Shown: positions 33,422 through 44,838, numbered from the stretch's first letter. The stretch is DNA of 64,000 nucleotides from Fusarium oxysporum f. sp. lycopersici 4287 (GCF_000149955.1 NC_030989.1:2489839-2553838); one strand, 5' to 3'. Program-made: numbers and translations. Notes: generated by a model not told the origin, from the sequence alone.

Positions 33422-35725
33422 CTACTTACAGAACTCGGCTGCGATATTGGTCAATCCCTCAGCCACTTGTTCAATTGACTTGATGTGAACGAACTCCTCC
33501 TTTCCGTGAAATCCCTCTCCCTTTGGCCCCCAGAGCAGAGGCACTATCCCTTTCTCAGCCAACAAAGCGCAATCAGTCCAAAACGGGGCACCGGCAATAA
33601 CCGCATCTTTGCCAGTGACAGTGCCTACAACTCCGGAGACGAGCTTGGTGAAAGGATGGTCTTCAGCTGTGAACTGGGGCGGGCGACTGAAGAAGATCTT
33701 GGCTTCTGCCTTGAAGTCGGTGACTTCCTTTGCTACGCTGGCAATCATGTCGTCAAACTCCTTTTGGACAACCTCATTCGTCTCGCCAGGGATTGTTCGG
33801 CGCTCTGCGATGATGGTGCACTGTGCGGGATAGGACGAGGCTTCCTCGCCGCCTGAGATAACTGAAGCGTGTGCAGTGCCTGTTCCGAGGGTCTCATCGC
33901 CTGGGCCTTCTTGCAACTTCTGCACGTATTTACCGAACTCCACGAGGAAATGGCCGGCATTGACAATGGCGTCGATGCCCAGATCAGCCCGTGAACCATG
34001 TGCTGCCAGTCCATAGACCTTGATCTCAACGTGACAGTATCCCTTGTGCGCGTGATTTATCTCGAGGTTCGTTGACTCTGATACAACAGCGGCATCCGCT
34101 CTCCATCCAGCGCGAAGGATGTCTTCAGTTCCCTTACTCAAGCTTTCCTCGTCGGCAACACCAGTGAAGATCACATCACCACGAAGTCCAAGCTTCTTAG
34201 TATTGGCGAGCGCGATCATACCTGCTGCGACGCCTCCCTTCATGTCAGCCGAGCCACGACCGTACAGACGGCCATCAATGATCTTTCCGCTCAATGGATC
34301 ATCGTCGTAGCCCATGATAGTGACCGTGTCCAGGTGTCCGTTGAACATGACACTCTTTCCGCCGCCAGAGCCACGAGCAACACCAACGACAGAAGGGCGA
34401 CCTTTTGTGTATTCAACCCAATGTGTCTCCAGATCCCGATGTTCGAGCCACGCAGCGACGTACCGAGCGATGGTTGTCTCGCCAGGTCCGGGAACAGAGC
34501 CTAAGTCGGGACTGGCTGAGTTGATCTGGACAAGGGTCTGGGTAAGTGCAACTGGATCAGTGCCAGAAACACCATGAGGTACATCATAGTCTCTGTTTCG
34601 CTCTGTGCAGAAGATCACCACCGTAGACTTCTCATTAAGTCCAAGGGCCTTCTTGTCATCCGGTGTAAGCCGTCTCAGCGCAGCAAGAGTCGAGGCCCCG
34701 CAAGGCCCAGCGTTGATGCCTTGAGATTGCAGATACAGAACTGAGTGGTGAGCTTCGTAGTCCGACACAGTCAAGCTTGCATCTACGCCATTCTTCAGCA
34801 GGTCCCATGCGATTGTTGAAGGAGCTCCGCAATTGAGACCAGCCATGATGGTGCCGGTTGTTGGGATCTCAGTGAATTCGCCCTTTTCTAGGCTTTTCCA
34901 CAGACACGCCGCAGTGTCAGGCTCGACTGTCAATGTGGAGGTGGATGTACCTTGTCTCTTGAAGTGCGAGACGACAGCTTGGGCAAATGATCCGACTCCG
35001 ACAGGAGCGATGACCAAGTCAGCTTTGGTAGAACCGAGCTGCTTGTCAACCTCTCGCATCATGGTACCATAGCCATCGACAATCCACTATCACAACACGT
35101 TAGAGTAAAGGCTAGTCATGGGTAGAGAAACATCACTTGCCTGTGGAACGGTCTGATAGTCACCGAATGCATGGTCCTGAACCATGATCCCCTTCTCATG
35201 CTTGGACGCAGACTCGGCCTCAAGCATCGCATCTTCATATCTACCCTTTGATATAACAACTTTTGCGCCTTCAGACTCAATTAACTTGACCGTAGAAGGA
35301 TGCATAGACGCTGGGACGTGAATCTCAGCAGAGATATCGAAGATAGCACCCATGCGCGCAACCGCACGCCCATGGTTCCCCTCCGTCGCCGCGTACAAGG
35401 TCAATTGATGAGACTTTGCCGCTTCTCGGACAGTATCAATATCTGAGTCAAGAGGCAACCCAAACTTCTCGGTTATGGAGCGTAATGCGCCCCAAGAAGC
35501 ACCCAAGATCTTGAACGCCGGAAGACCGAAGCGGTTCGTCTCATCTTTGACATGGACAGCTCCGACCCCGATCTCCTTAGCCAGGCTGTCCAGACTGACA
35601 AGAGGTGTTGGCTCATAATTGGGGAGACTCTGGTGAAACCGATCAATTGCTTCTGCAGAGGCGGGCTCAGGTGAAGTCCATGATTTGGCTTTGGAGTTGA
35701 AGTGGACGTGTCGACGAGTGGTCAT
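33422..35725 (-). CDS. Fusion of diaminopropionate ammonia-lyase-like PLP enzyme and M20 peptidase/deacylase
   Basis: Exons 35725-35141 and 35086-33422 join across a 54 nt intron with a GC donor (CAG|GCAAGT...GATAG), giving 749 aa. Residues 1 to about 360 form a fold-type II PLP enzyme: likely PLP lysine K72 in NRFGLPAFKILGASWGA, ATEGNHGRAVARMGA, QDHAFGDYQTVPQWIVDGYG, APVGVGSFAQAV and PCGASTLAALRRL; this fits diaminopropionate ammonia-lyase (2,3-diaminopropionate to pyruvate and ammonia). Residues about 370-749 are an M20 zinc hydrolase: His446 in NGHLDTV, Asp476 region in GRGSADMKGG, Glu-Glu 508/509 in ADEESLSKG, AHGSRADLG, and GFHGKEEFVHI at the end. The fusion suggests that the hydrolase half releases an amine that the lyase half then breaks down; this is inference. 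Confidence 0.88.
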
Positions 35726-37012
35726 GATGCTTGTACTGGGTTTCTCCAACTGCGATGAAGGTTTGATGTGGAGAATTGAGCGGGGAAGCCAGAACAAGAT
35801 TCGATGGGAAGATGAATGAAGGGGAGATAATAGTGTTGAGATGTTCTCAAAGTCTTCAGAAGAATTCTTGCAACATTTATATACACAATTGCAAGAGAAT
35901 GCGCCCAAGTTAACATTGGTGATGCGCCTTCTGGCGACAGGGAGACAATGCCCTCCATACTCACTAACCCCACACAATGAGCAGTCTCATATTCTCCATT
36001 CAAATTCGTGCTGTCGGTCACCCTGAAATGATTAATTTGAGTCTCAAAAAATCTACATTTTTCTTATTAATAGTCCTTTGATGGTTCATGGTTCTGTGAT
36101 GAAGTCGAGATATCGCATAACTACTCATCAATACAGGAGCGTAGACCAATAAATTTTGGGCGCATGTTTGGCCGTTGCTCTGATGTAGGCTAGCTTGGCT
36201 CGTAAGATTATGCAGAAACGGGCGATTCTATACGGCGTCTAGATCGTCGCTGTACGCATTTAACAGGTCTGTGTAGACGACTTCCTGTGTCGCTCCGCAT
36301 TTCGGTTCTGCAGGTGAGGCCAATTGTATTAGCCACATTGTATACCGGACGGAGTTTTTGAACTTTTTTTTTTGTCGAGTCTAGAACAATGAGCTCTGAT
36401 TATTGCGACTGTAAGGGATAGCCAGTTTGGCTTTGGTCGTGGCAGCACGTTTGACGTCCCAGAACCACTGATAGCCACCCTGTAACCGACCGCTGTGTTG
36501 TGAGGAAGTTAAGGTAGTTATCACAGTAAAAAGGGAAAGAACTTCAAGCAATTTATCTAAGACCCATTGTGTGACTTCCACTTGGAAACCATCAAAATAA
36601 GTACTGTAGATGCGATTAAGGGCAGGTTCAGTGGGCTGACTATCAAATTCAAGATAGCGCAGCGCCCTCTAAGTACCTGCCTATTTTTCCTTCCACAGCA
36701 GAGTTAACTTGACAATACTGGACGTGCGCATTGGTGCGATAACGGTTGACCTCTTCATTCTTCGAGGATAAACAACAAATGATGACCTGCAGTAAAACAC
36801 CAAAGAATGTCGTTAAGGATATCCCAAACAGGCGGTGCGCGCTGTTACTTGCATCGCGGCTGTGACTAAGCCCGACATCGCTTCAAGCGAACGCTACGCG
36901 TGACGTTATCGCAACTTCTCGCCTAACTCCACACTCCAACATCTTCTTCACATGCCTCTTCATCAACCCTTTGAAGTCGTTGAGAGGCCGTTGCCCTCAG
37001 TTCAATGCGACA
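35726..37012. other. Divergent intergenic region
   Basis: 1.3 kb upstream of both the lyase-M20 fusion (minus) and the homeobox gene (plus). An open frame at 36381-36581 has no motif. Nothing else supported. Confidence 0.4.
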
Positions 37013-38818
37013 ATGGACTTTTCACTGGATGATATTTTGTTCACTGGCGGCGAAGATGCTGCGTTGACACTTCCTTACGACCAGATTGACGATCCAGCCC
37101 CTCAATCGCGGAGTCCGTCAAATTCGCTTGCTGAGGGAGCGAATATCGACACCATGCTACAGACGATCAACCCTCAAGAAGCGTTCAACCTTCAAAATTC
37201 CGAAATCCCAGATTTTCAGATTGATTGGAATGCCGATTTTCAGCAGGCCAAAGAAGCCTCCGAGACTCCCGCGGATGATCTCAATCAGGACTTTTCTTTT
37301 CTGAATCAACCAGCCACAGATTGGGGTATCCCACCGCCGTTGCCAGCTTCCAATGATCCTATTAAAACGCCCATGACCACAATTGATGAATTCTTTGTCA
37401 AGAATGGAGCATCCCGTCCTCCTGTTCCATGCACCAATTGTCGTCGAACTCGTTTGCAATGCCTAATCTTGCAAACTACGGTAGCAAACCCGAACCCTAC
37501 CAAGAGTTGTTCGAGCTGTGTTGCTTTGTTCCGCGAATGCAGTCTGGCAGGGCAGAAGAAGAGGAAGCCTTCGGAATTTGAGACGTCGGAGCCTGTGATC
37601 GGTCGCCTCCATGGTGTTAGCGAGCACAGCATCCTAGGAGTACCTGCGACAGTTGATGAAGGTCAGTCATCGCAGGGTCTTTCAATGGCAGCACTGTCGG
37701 GCAAAAGGGCGAATACTCGATCGGTGCGAAAAACGAGGGTGCTGCGAAATTGGTACCTTTCCAATCTGGACCATCCCTACCCATCAGAGGAAGAGAAAGT
37801 CAGTCTGTCTCAACAGTCAGGGTTAAGCCGGAGTCAAGTAGTCAATTGGTTTGCCAATACTAGACGACGCCATCGACTCTCCTCGACTTACTCTGCATCG
37901 CCTGGCCGGGGTCGTCAAGGATTTGCACCAGGATCCCCAATGCCGCATTACCTCCGCAAAAACATGTCACCCTTGGATCGTTGGAAAAATTCTCCGCCCG
38001 ATGAGGAGCCAGCTTCAGCGACGGCGATCCAAAATGCTCTAGCTGCTCAGTCGAGCGGACATAGTTCGTTGGATAGCGACGCGGGTGCGTCTGATGGACC
38101 AGGGTCATCTGCGAGCAACGACTCTCTCTGGCTTTCTAATTTACAAGAGGCCTCGTCCAACTCGGCATCTTCTTGTTACTCGTATCGTTCAAGGGATGCG
38201 GCATTCTTCTCTCGCTCTGGTAGTAGTTCAGTGGTAGAAGGGCCCTCCATATCTAGGACTGCATCCTCGAGGTCACGAACAAAGAAGTTCATCGCGTTTC
38301 AATGTACATTTTGCGGACAAAGCTTCAAGAAAAAGTACGACTGGGTTCGTCATGAACGGTCAATTCATCTCCCGGGTCTTGACTCGTGGATTTGCGCATT
38401 GCCTGTCACGCCAGATCAATCGTTTTTAGTCTGGCGCATGAGTGAAGATGGCCCGCAATGCCTTTTCTGTGGTGAGAACTCACCCAGCGACGAGCACATT
38501 CAAGCTCACGAATTCGACACCTGTGCCGAACGCCCTGTTTCAGAGCGCAAGTTTACGCGCAAAGACCACCTCTGGCAACACCTTCACAAGTTTCATGGCT
38601 GTCGCAAGTGGGATGGCTGGAAACCGGACCTGAGTCTGCTACAACACCGACAAGATATAATAAGAAGCAAATGCGGTTTCTGTCAAGTCATGATGGACAG
38701 CTGGGGAGAACGAACAGATCACATCGCTGCTCACTTCCGGTCCGGATTGACGATGGAGCAATGGGTTGGGGGATCCGGGATCCACGACCCCGGGAATATG
38801 GGTACCGAAGACCGGTAG
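37013..38818 (+). CDS. Homeobox plus C2H2 zinc-finger transcription factor (first copy)
   Basis: Single exon, 601 aa; start ATG 37013 (MDFSLDDILFTGGED). A Cys-containing stretch at about 140-180 (PVPCTNCRRTRLQC ... CSSCVALFRECSLAG) resembles a degenerate Zn2Cys6-type cluster. A TALE/KN-type homeodomain lies at about 231-288 (LRNWYLSNLDHPYPSEEEK, then SRSQVVNWFANTRRRHR). After a Ser-rich linker come C2H2-like fingers at about 425-590: QCTFCGQSFKKKYDWVRHE, PQCLFCGENSPSDEHIQAHE, KFTRKDHLWQHLHKFH, KCGFCQVMMDSWGERTDHIA. It ends at EDR without the long C-terminal region of the related gene at 47690-50519. Nuclear regulator, target unknown. Confidence 0.87.
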   Translation: MDFSLDDILFTGGEDAALTLPYDQIDDPAPQSRSPSNSLAEGANIDTMLQTINPQEAFNLQNSEIPDFQIDWNADFQQAKEASETPADDLNQDFSFLNQPATDWGIPPPLPASNDPIKTPMTTIDEFFVKNGASRPPVPCTNCRRTRLQCLILQTTVANPNPTKSCSSCVALFRECSLAGQKKRKPSEFETSEPVIGRLHGVSEHSILGVPATVDEGQSSQGLSMAALSGKRANTRSVRKTRVLRNWYLSNLDHPYPSEEEKVSLSQQSGLSRSQVVNWFANTRRRHRLSSTYSASPGRGRQGFAPGSPMPHYLRKNMSPLDRWKNSPPDEEPASATAIQNALAAQSSGHSSLDSDAGASDGPGSSASNDSLWLSNLQEASSNSASSCYSYRSRDAAFFSRSGSSSVVEGPSISRTASSRSRTKKFIAFQCTFCGQSFKKKYDWVRHERSIHLPGLDSWICALPVTPDQSFLVWRMSEDGPQCLFCGENSPSDEHIQAHEFDTCAERPVSERKFTRKDHLWQHLHKFHGCRKWDGWKPDLSLLQHRQDIIRSKCGFCQVMMDSWGERTDHIAAHFRSGLTMEQWVGGSGIHDPGNMGTEDR

Positions 38819-39630
38819 ATGAGCCGCTCTTGGAGGTGGATGCGGATACGGGAGATGTCACTGACCCGGCATCGGTACGGAAGAATGGAGACAATCGGAG
38901 GAACCGATGCAGCCCTGTATTCGACACGTGGGAACCCTGTCCTAGTGACTCCACTGACGGTTAACGGCGGTTAAGTCCAGAAGGCCCGTAGAAGCATTGT
39001 TCAATTAATTCGACATTCGAAACCATTAAGCGAAATGCGCAAGCCTCAAGAACAGCTTCTTCACGACCAGGAGTTCAGCTCAAGTTCAAGAGACCAATAC
39101 TCAGTGACTCCCTCGTACTCCAGCACCCCTGCGCCATTGTGGGGAATCATGAAGTTGTGGCAAATGTCAAACTCTCTTTGACAAGTGACAACAGACACGC
39201 GCACAAGAACAGTGGACATGTGAAATCCGGAGTTCGGATGACAGCGTCTCATTTGACAGCCCCTGGTCCGACTCTCCATGACTTGTCAGAGTCTCGACCA
39301 TCCCTTGCTCACGCGAGCCGAGACTGTTGATTCCTGTTTATTTACGGCGGCCTTACCTTTTTGGATAAATTGGGCAACACCGAGCCGAATGTCACGTACG
39401 TATGCGGGGATTCTTCTCTGTTGTTCTTTTCTGTCGGTACTCCTTTTTAACTTTGTTCTTCTTTTTCTTCTTCTCTCACATTTCATTCTTTCTTCTATTT
39501 TTTTTCTGTAACTTTGTTGTGTCTTGCTTCCCGTGTCTGTCGCCAACCCAAGCCTTCATCTTCAGCTTCATTCGCACAACTGCATTACTCTCTACAAGTC
39601 AGTAAAAACAACTCCTTCAAATCAGTCACC
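38819..39630. other. Intergenic region with CT-rich promoter tract
   Basis: 812 bp between two plus-strand genes. No supportable gene; the frame 38608-38964 overlaps the end of the homeobox gene in another frame. Confidence 0.45.
39402..39512 (+). promoter_or_regulatory. Pyrimidine-rich promoter tract
   Basis: About 110 bp made almost only of C and T with long T runs, ending roughly 120 bp upstream of ATG 39631. Such CT tracts are common just upstream of the transcription start in strongly expressed filamentous-fungus genes. Confidence 0.5.
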
Positions 39631-39882
39631 ATGATCATCACTCGCGCCCTCTCCATCACCAACTTTGTCATCGCTGGCTCGGCACTCAGCTTCCAGGTGG
39701 GTGTCCTGTACCCATGGCACAAGCAGCTTGACGATGGCTTCGAGGAGCTCAAGAAGGAGCATTTGCGCGTCCTGCAAGCCGTCGAGTCGAAAGTACAGCA
39801 AACACGAGACACCGCCGTTCTCGAGGAGAGCCGTAACAGCGTTCGCGGCTTGCTCGGCAACCTTGCCGCATGGAAGGCTTGA
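39631..39882 (+). CDS. Small one-helix membrane protein
   Basis: Intronless, 83 aa: MIITRALSITNFVIAGSALS then FQVGVLYPWHKQLDDGFEEL. Residues 4-28 form a hydrophobic helix, followed by a charged alpha-helical segment with heptad-like spacing (FEELKKEHLRVLQAVESKVQ) that may form a coiled coil. I recognise it as the kind of small protein found in many filamentous fungi, possibly mitochondrial, but do not know its function. A strong CT-rich promoter suggests good expression. Confidence 0.7.
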   Translation: MIITRALSITNFVIAGSALSFQVGVLYPWHKQLDDGFEELKKEHLRVLQAVESKVQQTRDTAVLEESRNSVRGLLGNLAAWKA

Positions 39883-40625
39883 GCGTGGCCGACTTCGGGG
39901 GCATCGTAGCAACAAGACACAACAAAATACCCAGCACAAAGCAATTGAAAACCACATATACACGGAAGAAGAGACAACACTAGCGGCGTCTTTTTGAATT
40001 CGACAACGACCAAATTTCCTACTACTCATGGCGTTTCTCCCACGTTATTTTCTCGGCGTTCAAATCCTCGGCCCGGGTGGGGCCGGCAACGGTCACTATC
40101 CGGGTGGTCACGTGTATCCCTGAACCCCCTCTTCCGGATTTCAACGGTTTCACCCGATCGGGAGTTTCCTTCGGTACCATTACCTTAGACGGGCGCACGG
40201 GAATAATCAGTCAGTTACGGCACGGGAAAGACATTCGCATTTGATCTGCTTAGACTATTTATAGCTCGCATTTAGTTTATGGTGTTTGCTAAATGATACT
40301 CTTTTTTTTTTTTCTAGACTGCTGTCTTGTCGCTTTTGTGCTCGGTTCAAGTACCGCCGTGATGGATGTGTCGCGTCTTGCACCGCGACTCTTAGCTTGC
40401 TCTTACAGTGGCATAGATCATGAAAGACTGGATCTATTTAGCATGATGATCATGAGATAGAGAATATGTTATTGAAGTCTCAGCGCAGGTAAGCACCCAT
40501 AACACGCCACCAGAACAACATTAACACGATACAGGGCTTGAAATGAACCGTCCACCGCCATCTCCCACCGAAATGAGACCGACTCCCACGAAGCGCCGAA
40601 ACATTATGCACGTCTGATCTTCCGT
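39883..40625. other. Convergent 3' intergenic region
   Basis: 743 bp between converging small genes; includes a GGTCACGTG-like motif near 40110 and a T-run at 40304-40313. No gene seen. Confidence 0.4.
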
Positions 40626-40952
40626 CTAATTGTCCACCTTGAACCACACGGGGTCATTCGCGTTATTCGTCATACGAACATCGAAGGTGCCCGAATAACC
40701 GGGCATGATACGCAGCGGCGCGGCATCGGAGACACGAACGGGGAGAGATCTGCTGCCGTTGAAGAGCTTATCGATGTTGTTGTTGAACTGCACAAGTAGC
40801 ACGAGAATTCCGATGAGCGCACCTGTCGCAGCGAGTTTGACGACGAGGTCGAAGAAGGCGATGACTTTGAGGAAGCCGGATGATGACTTTTCGGCGGTGG
40901 TCATTGTGGGGATGGTTGATGTTTGAGGGGCGGTTGTGGGTTTATCGGCCAT
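40626..40952 (-). CDS. Small one-helix membrane protein, hypothetical
   Basis: Intronless, 108 aa, ATG 40952 (MADKPTTAPQTSTIPTMTTA). A Ser/Thr-rich cytosolic tail is followed by one long hydrophobic segment (VIAFFDLVVKLAATGALIGI then LVLLVQF) and a polar C-terminus (LPVRVSDAAPLRIMPGYSGT ... NDPVWFKVDN). No domain recognised. It is compact and codon-biased like a real gene, but the function is unknown. Confidence 0.6.
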   Translation of the reverse strand: MADKPTTAPQTSTIPTMTTAEKSSSGFLKVIAFFDLVVKLAATGALIGILVLLVQFNNNIDKLFNGSRSLPVRVSDAAPLRIMPGYSGTFDVRMTNNANDPVWFKVDN

Positions 40953-42007
40953 GAGCACGGAGTATGTAGTATTTGAAGGTGAGCAAGTGCTGAGGCAAAA
41001 GAAGACGCGAGCAGAGACAACAGTCCCAAGGCTGGGCTGGGAAAGCAAGGCCTTGAAATACCGTAGGGCTATCCGAGGGAGACTCACACCGCAAGGCTGA
41101 TCGACGGGGATAGGCACTGAAATAAGCTTAACTCACCAAGCTTCCAGGACATGAGACCGCCATGACAGGGGTTTAATTGAAGCTACTACATATTGAGAGA
41201 GCGCTAGATGCTAGTTGGTGGTTTCCAGTGGTGGGTGTAATGTCGTGAAGGGTTGTCATTTGATGAGCTTCCTTGCTTTTGGTGAGGATTCTCCACGGCG
41301 CAGGCTATGCTTGCTTGCCCTGTTTATGAGGGCGGCGATGATGATCGTGGGATAAATGCTCGCATATAGTTAGCATCTTGTCAATCTCAGAGACCAACAC
41401 AAACTAAAGTCTTGGGACTTCATTCCATTTTCGTATTGTCGAGGGCAAACAGCTCAACGAGTCATGAATTAGAGGGGTACACTACCCCATCTGGCGCACT
41501 GTGGCTGACACAAAGTCCAGCTACAGTACTAACTGTCACCAACGATATTCTCTCTCATTTCTGCTAGATCACTAATAGCGGGGTCGCGTTGCACCGATGC
41601 CCCAGGGATCACCCTTGCGATCTGCAGGAGCTGAAAAAGAGGCCCCCAGTTGGGCAAGCTTTGCGCAGCGGATGTTTTCCCAAGAATGTTCATGATCAAG
41701 AGAAGAGATGGTGTGAGTGAGGGAATTTGGCTTAGGCAGAATGAGATTAGCTTGGTGACTTATGATGAGGTGCAGGAATTAAAGGTGCAGCTAAACGTTG
41801 TTGCTTAATCAATAGTGTAATTGGGTTCTAAAATTAGCAACAATGCCTTACCGGGTGCGACCTCTAGCAAATAACTCACCCTGGGGAATGACATTCGTCT
41901 GACTTGGATTTGGGCCATGTGAAATCTTGAACGGCTGTAGGTTTATCGGACTACTTGTTCCAACTTCTTTCTTATGTCCTCAGTACATCCTCGCATGGCA
42001 TCTCATC
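40953..42007. other. Intergenic region
   Basis: 1.06 kb between two minus-strand genes; no supportable feature. The frame 41927-42448 is antisense to the next gene and is a shadow. Confidence 0.4.
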
Positions 42008-43502
42008 TCACAAAATCACACATGGCGGCGGTGTCCCTGGTCCGTCCTCTCTCTCCTCCAAAAACCGCTGTTCATCGCTCCAGCCAAGACTATCAAGCCT
42101 CAGTCTCATAATTTTCGCCTCCTCAAGATAGCTAGCTCCTTGAACATCCTCAGCATACTCATCCATCAACTTCTCCAGCCCCTCATGTCTATATCCATCG
42201 TCCAAAGACGCCCAGACCAACTTCAAGAGCTCAGGCACGTAGGACGCTCCACACGGTCTAAAGGTCTGACATCGATGTGCAAGAAGTATTGCATCATCAC
42301 ATATCTCGTGAGAATCTTGCGTGTAGTCCGGGAGAACACCGAAGGGGTTCAGTGTTGGGCCGATGAGTGCTGCTTGGACGAGAAGGCCTGCGTGACCGGA
42401 GGCGTACTCTATAGCTTTCATTCTACACGCAGGCGATGCATCCGTTGAGAGCGTTGCCACCATGGCTTCTTCGTAGAGTTTCTTCATCACTAGTCGTTCT
42501 TGAGAGAGAATATTGTAGTAGCATTTCAGCTGGTAGAGATATCTCTCTGGATCTCGAAGAAACACAGGTAAATCTCCTATTGCTCCGAGTTCGAAGCAGT
42601 AGAGGTTCTGTTCGTAGTGGTATGGTCGTGTCATGATAGTGTCTTGGACGGCTACGTCCCAGAACCATGAGCCGAGTTCAACTTTTGGGTCGCATAGAGC
42701 GGCGTATATCTGATCTCTCTTGTTAGTCTAGTTATGGACAAGTAGGTCAAGGCCTAACCGCTTGTAAGCACCAGGCTCGTATATCACCTGAGTGAAGTAT
42801 TTCGCCTTGAGATACAGCTTCTTTCAACAAATACGCTATCACCCCTCGATGCTTGTTGGCGTGTTTGTTATCAATCCAGACCTAACAATATCAGTAATGG
42901 ACGAAGCCAAAATGTTTCAACGGGTATAGTTACCTGGCACAGCATCATCATCAAAACAAGCTCCAGCTTAAGCATAACTGGTTGACTATCATCACTCAAA
43001 CAGCCCTGCAAGGATCTCAGTGCTTTCCCATACAGGGAGAAAGTCTTTTTATCAGCAGTCTTCCGCAGACGTATTGCTTGGAACGATGCAATCATGGCAG
43101 AAGTGGTAGTATCGAGAGCAGAATTCGACCCAATACGTCGAGGAAGATCTGCAAAGAAATAAGGACCGTAGGCTTCAAACCCAAACCGATCATCATCAAT
43201 CTCCATAAGCGATATAAACTCTGCGGTCAGTCTAGTCGTATCATTGCTAGGTGTTTCAGCAGGAGGCGTGATAAGTTGTGTAGTCTGTACGTCAGGTTTG
43301 TACTGATGAAATTTGAAGCGTCTTGTCCCACTGCCTACGCATTCCTCACCAAGTCTGGTACAGCGACCGCATTTTGGTTGCTTTTGATCACACTTATCTC
43401 ATTAGTCGGTGCTTCATCTCCAAGATCATAATAACTTGTACATACCCTCTTCTTTGCCTTTCGACATGAGTTGCACCCGCGGCTGCTCGGAACACCGACC
43501 AT
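42008..43502 (-). CDS. Zn2Cys6 transcription factor
   Basis: Four exons, 43502-43446, 43392-42934, 42881-42759 and 42709-42008, giving 446 aa; all joins are in phase. The binuclear zinc cluster has Cys at 10, 13, 20, 27, 30 and 37 (GCNSCRKAKKRCDQKQPKC then GRC), interrupted by the first intron after KKR. The remainder is a fungal_trans_2-type helical region (TAEFISLMEIDDDRFGFEAY, LRSLQGCLSDDS, LVLMMMLCQVW, GEILHSGDIRAWCLQAIYAA, DLPVFLRDPERYLYQLKCYY). The KKRCDQKQPKCGRC form is typical of regulators of peripheral or secondary metabolism, but no pathway can be named. The C-terminus ends EREDGPGTPPPCVIL, whose last four residues (CVIL) would fit a CaaX prenylation motif. Confidence 0.88.
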
Positions 43503-43959
43503 TTTTGTTTGATGACTGTTCAAAGTTAGGTAACGGGGGTGAGATATCCCTTGATGGAAGATGACGGGTAGACGTGTTATGTAAGCGTGGGATTCCTGCT
43601 TGGCAATCGGTGCTGACAGTGATGAACCAATGGATGAAAGGGGAGACAGTGCGTGAGAAATAAGCTTAATATTTAATTCTACGGAGGAAAAATGCGCCGC
43701 TTATCAGGCATCAAGCTACAGCAAACAGGCTTAGCTTACCAGGTTGGGCATGCGGGAGTTCTTCCACGGCATGTGCCAGACCATATCCAAAGACAAGCCG
43801 GAATCTATGTTTTGAGCCGCCTGAATTGTCGATAGGGAGTTATCAATACCATTCTAGAAATGATGAAGCTTCCATGAGCACCTTTAAAACCATCATGGTA
43901 TTCATACGCTCTGTGTACGGTATCAAGAGCAAGCACCCAGCAACCTATCTCTCATTATA
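43503..43959. other. Intergenic region
   Basis: 457 bp between two minus-strand genes. Nothing supportable; frame 43826-44116 is antisense to the neighbour. Confidence 0.4.
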
Positions 43960-44838
43960 TCAAATGCATTCGCCTATCAATTCCCTCACAATCTCAATAG
44001 CTCCTTTAAAGTTCGCCTTTGGAAGATTATCGTTTACCCAGGGGAGAATTGGATCAATAGCAAAACACAAGCACCGCCAGTACAAGGCTCTCGCGAGGAG
44101 CTGTATCCTTGTATGATCAGTGCCAAACATCTCAACCAACTTTCGATCTTCGTTCAGCCAGATGAGCCCGTCTGCCACTATGATAGCTTCTGCATAGTCA
44201 ACTGGTCGCCAGTAAAGCGTGATATCGATAATTGCCGGGGGGCTGTTATTTTCCGAGTCGAATAAGACATTTCCGGTTAAGTCGCCATGGATAAGGTGAT
44301 TTGTGATTTCCTGTCGAAATGGTTGTCGTAGCTTCAGAAGTTGGTCAAGGGTTGTTTGAATAGTAGCCATAACATCGCTGTTGATCTCCTCGACATCCTC
44401 GAGTTTCTTTTCCTCCCAAGTCACAAGATCTGCCTCTGTAAATCGATCCTGTCTCGTCGATAAAAACAAGGGCTTCCCAGTAGCCAATCCCATGACATCA
44501 GCATGGAAGGCACGGCAAGCCCTCATAAGAATATCAAAGTTTCCCTGAGGAGTTGCTTTCCCTTTAAGATATTCCCAGGCCGTCCAGCTACTACAAACAT
44601 ATCTCGCAGGAAACCCTGAAGCTGGGATTGGCCTAGGGACGCGGTAGTCGATTGGACGAAGCTCAAGGAGAGATTTGCAAAGGATTGCGATGTATTCGGA
44701 TTCTTTGCCATCGTCTGATGGTCGGAGAAGGATGTTTTGCAAAGTACGATAGCAGAGACCTCGACCACCTGGGACGTGTATCAGAGAGCCCTCTGCACCA
44801 AAGGCATCCAAGACATTCGGAGGTGGTGTTTGACTCAT
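43960..44838 (-). CDS. Aminoglycoside-phosphotransferase-like kinase-fold protein
   Basis: Intronless, 292 aa from ATG 44838 (MSQTPPPNVLDAFGAEGSL). The N-terminal lobe is compact (GRGLCYRTLQNILLRPSDD), followed by a helical lobe with the catalytic-loop motif HLIHGDLTGNVLFD and the metal-binding IIDITLYWRPVDYAEAIIV. These match the TIGR02569/APH-like family of kinase-fold proteins found in fungi and actinobacteria. Whether it phosphorylates a small molecule is unknown; the short N-lobe lacks a clear P-loop lysine. A longer frame starts at 44919, but the chosen start gives the typical length. Confidence 0.75.
   Translation of the reverse strand: MSQTPPPNVLDAFGAEGSLIHVPGGRGLCYRTLQNILLRPSDDGKESEYIAILCKSLLELRPIDYRVPRPIPASGFPARYVCSSWTAWEYLKGKATPQGNFDILMRACRAFHADVMGLATGKPLFLSTRQDRFTEADLVTWEEKKLEDVEEINSDVMATIQTTLDQLLKLRQPFRQEITNHLIHGDLTGNVLFDSENNSPPAIIDITLYWRPVDYAEAIIVADGLIWLNEDRKLVEMFGTDHTRIQLLARALYWRCLCFAIDPILPWVNDNLPKANFKGAIEIVRELIGECI

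Noticed and set aside
35841..36026. Short plus-strand frame upstream of the lyase-M20 gene as a possible upstream ORF
   Set aside because: Opposite strand to the gene and no sign of transcription; chance length.
38608..38964. Frame overlapping the 3' end of the first homeobox gene, as a possible C-terminal exon
   Set aside because: No splice sites of the right phase join it, and its residues do not resemble the C-terminal region of the second homeobox protein.
39402..39605. Phe/Ser/Leu-rich frame resembling a membrane peptide
   Set aside because: It is translation of the CT-rich promoter tract and has no independent support.
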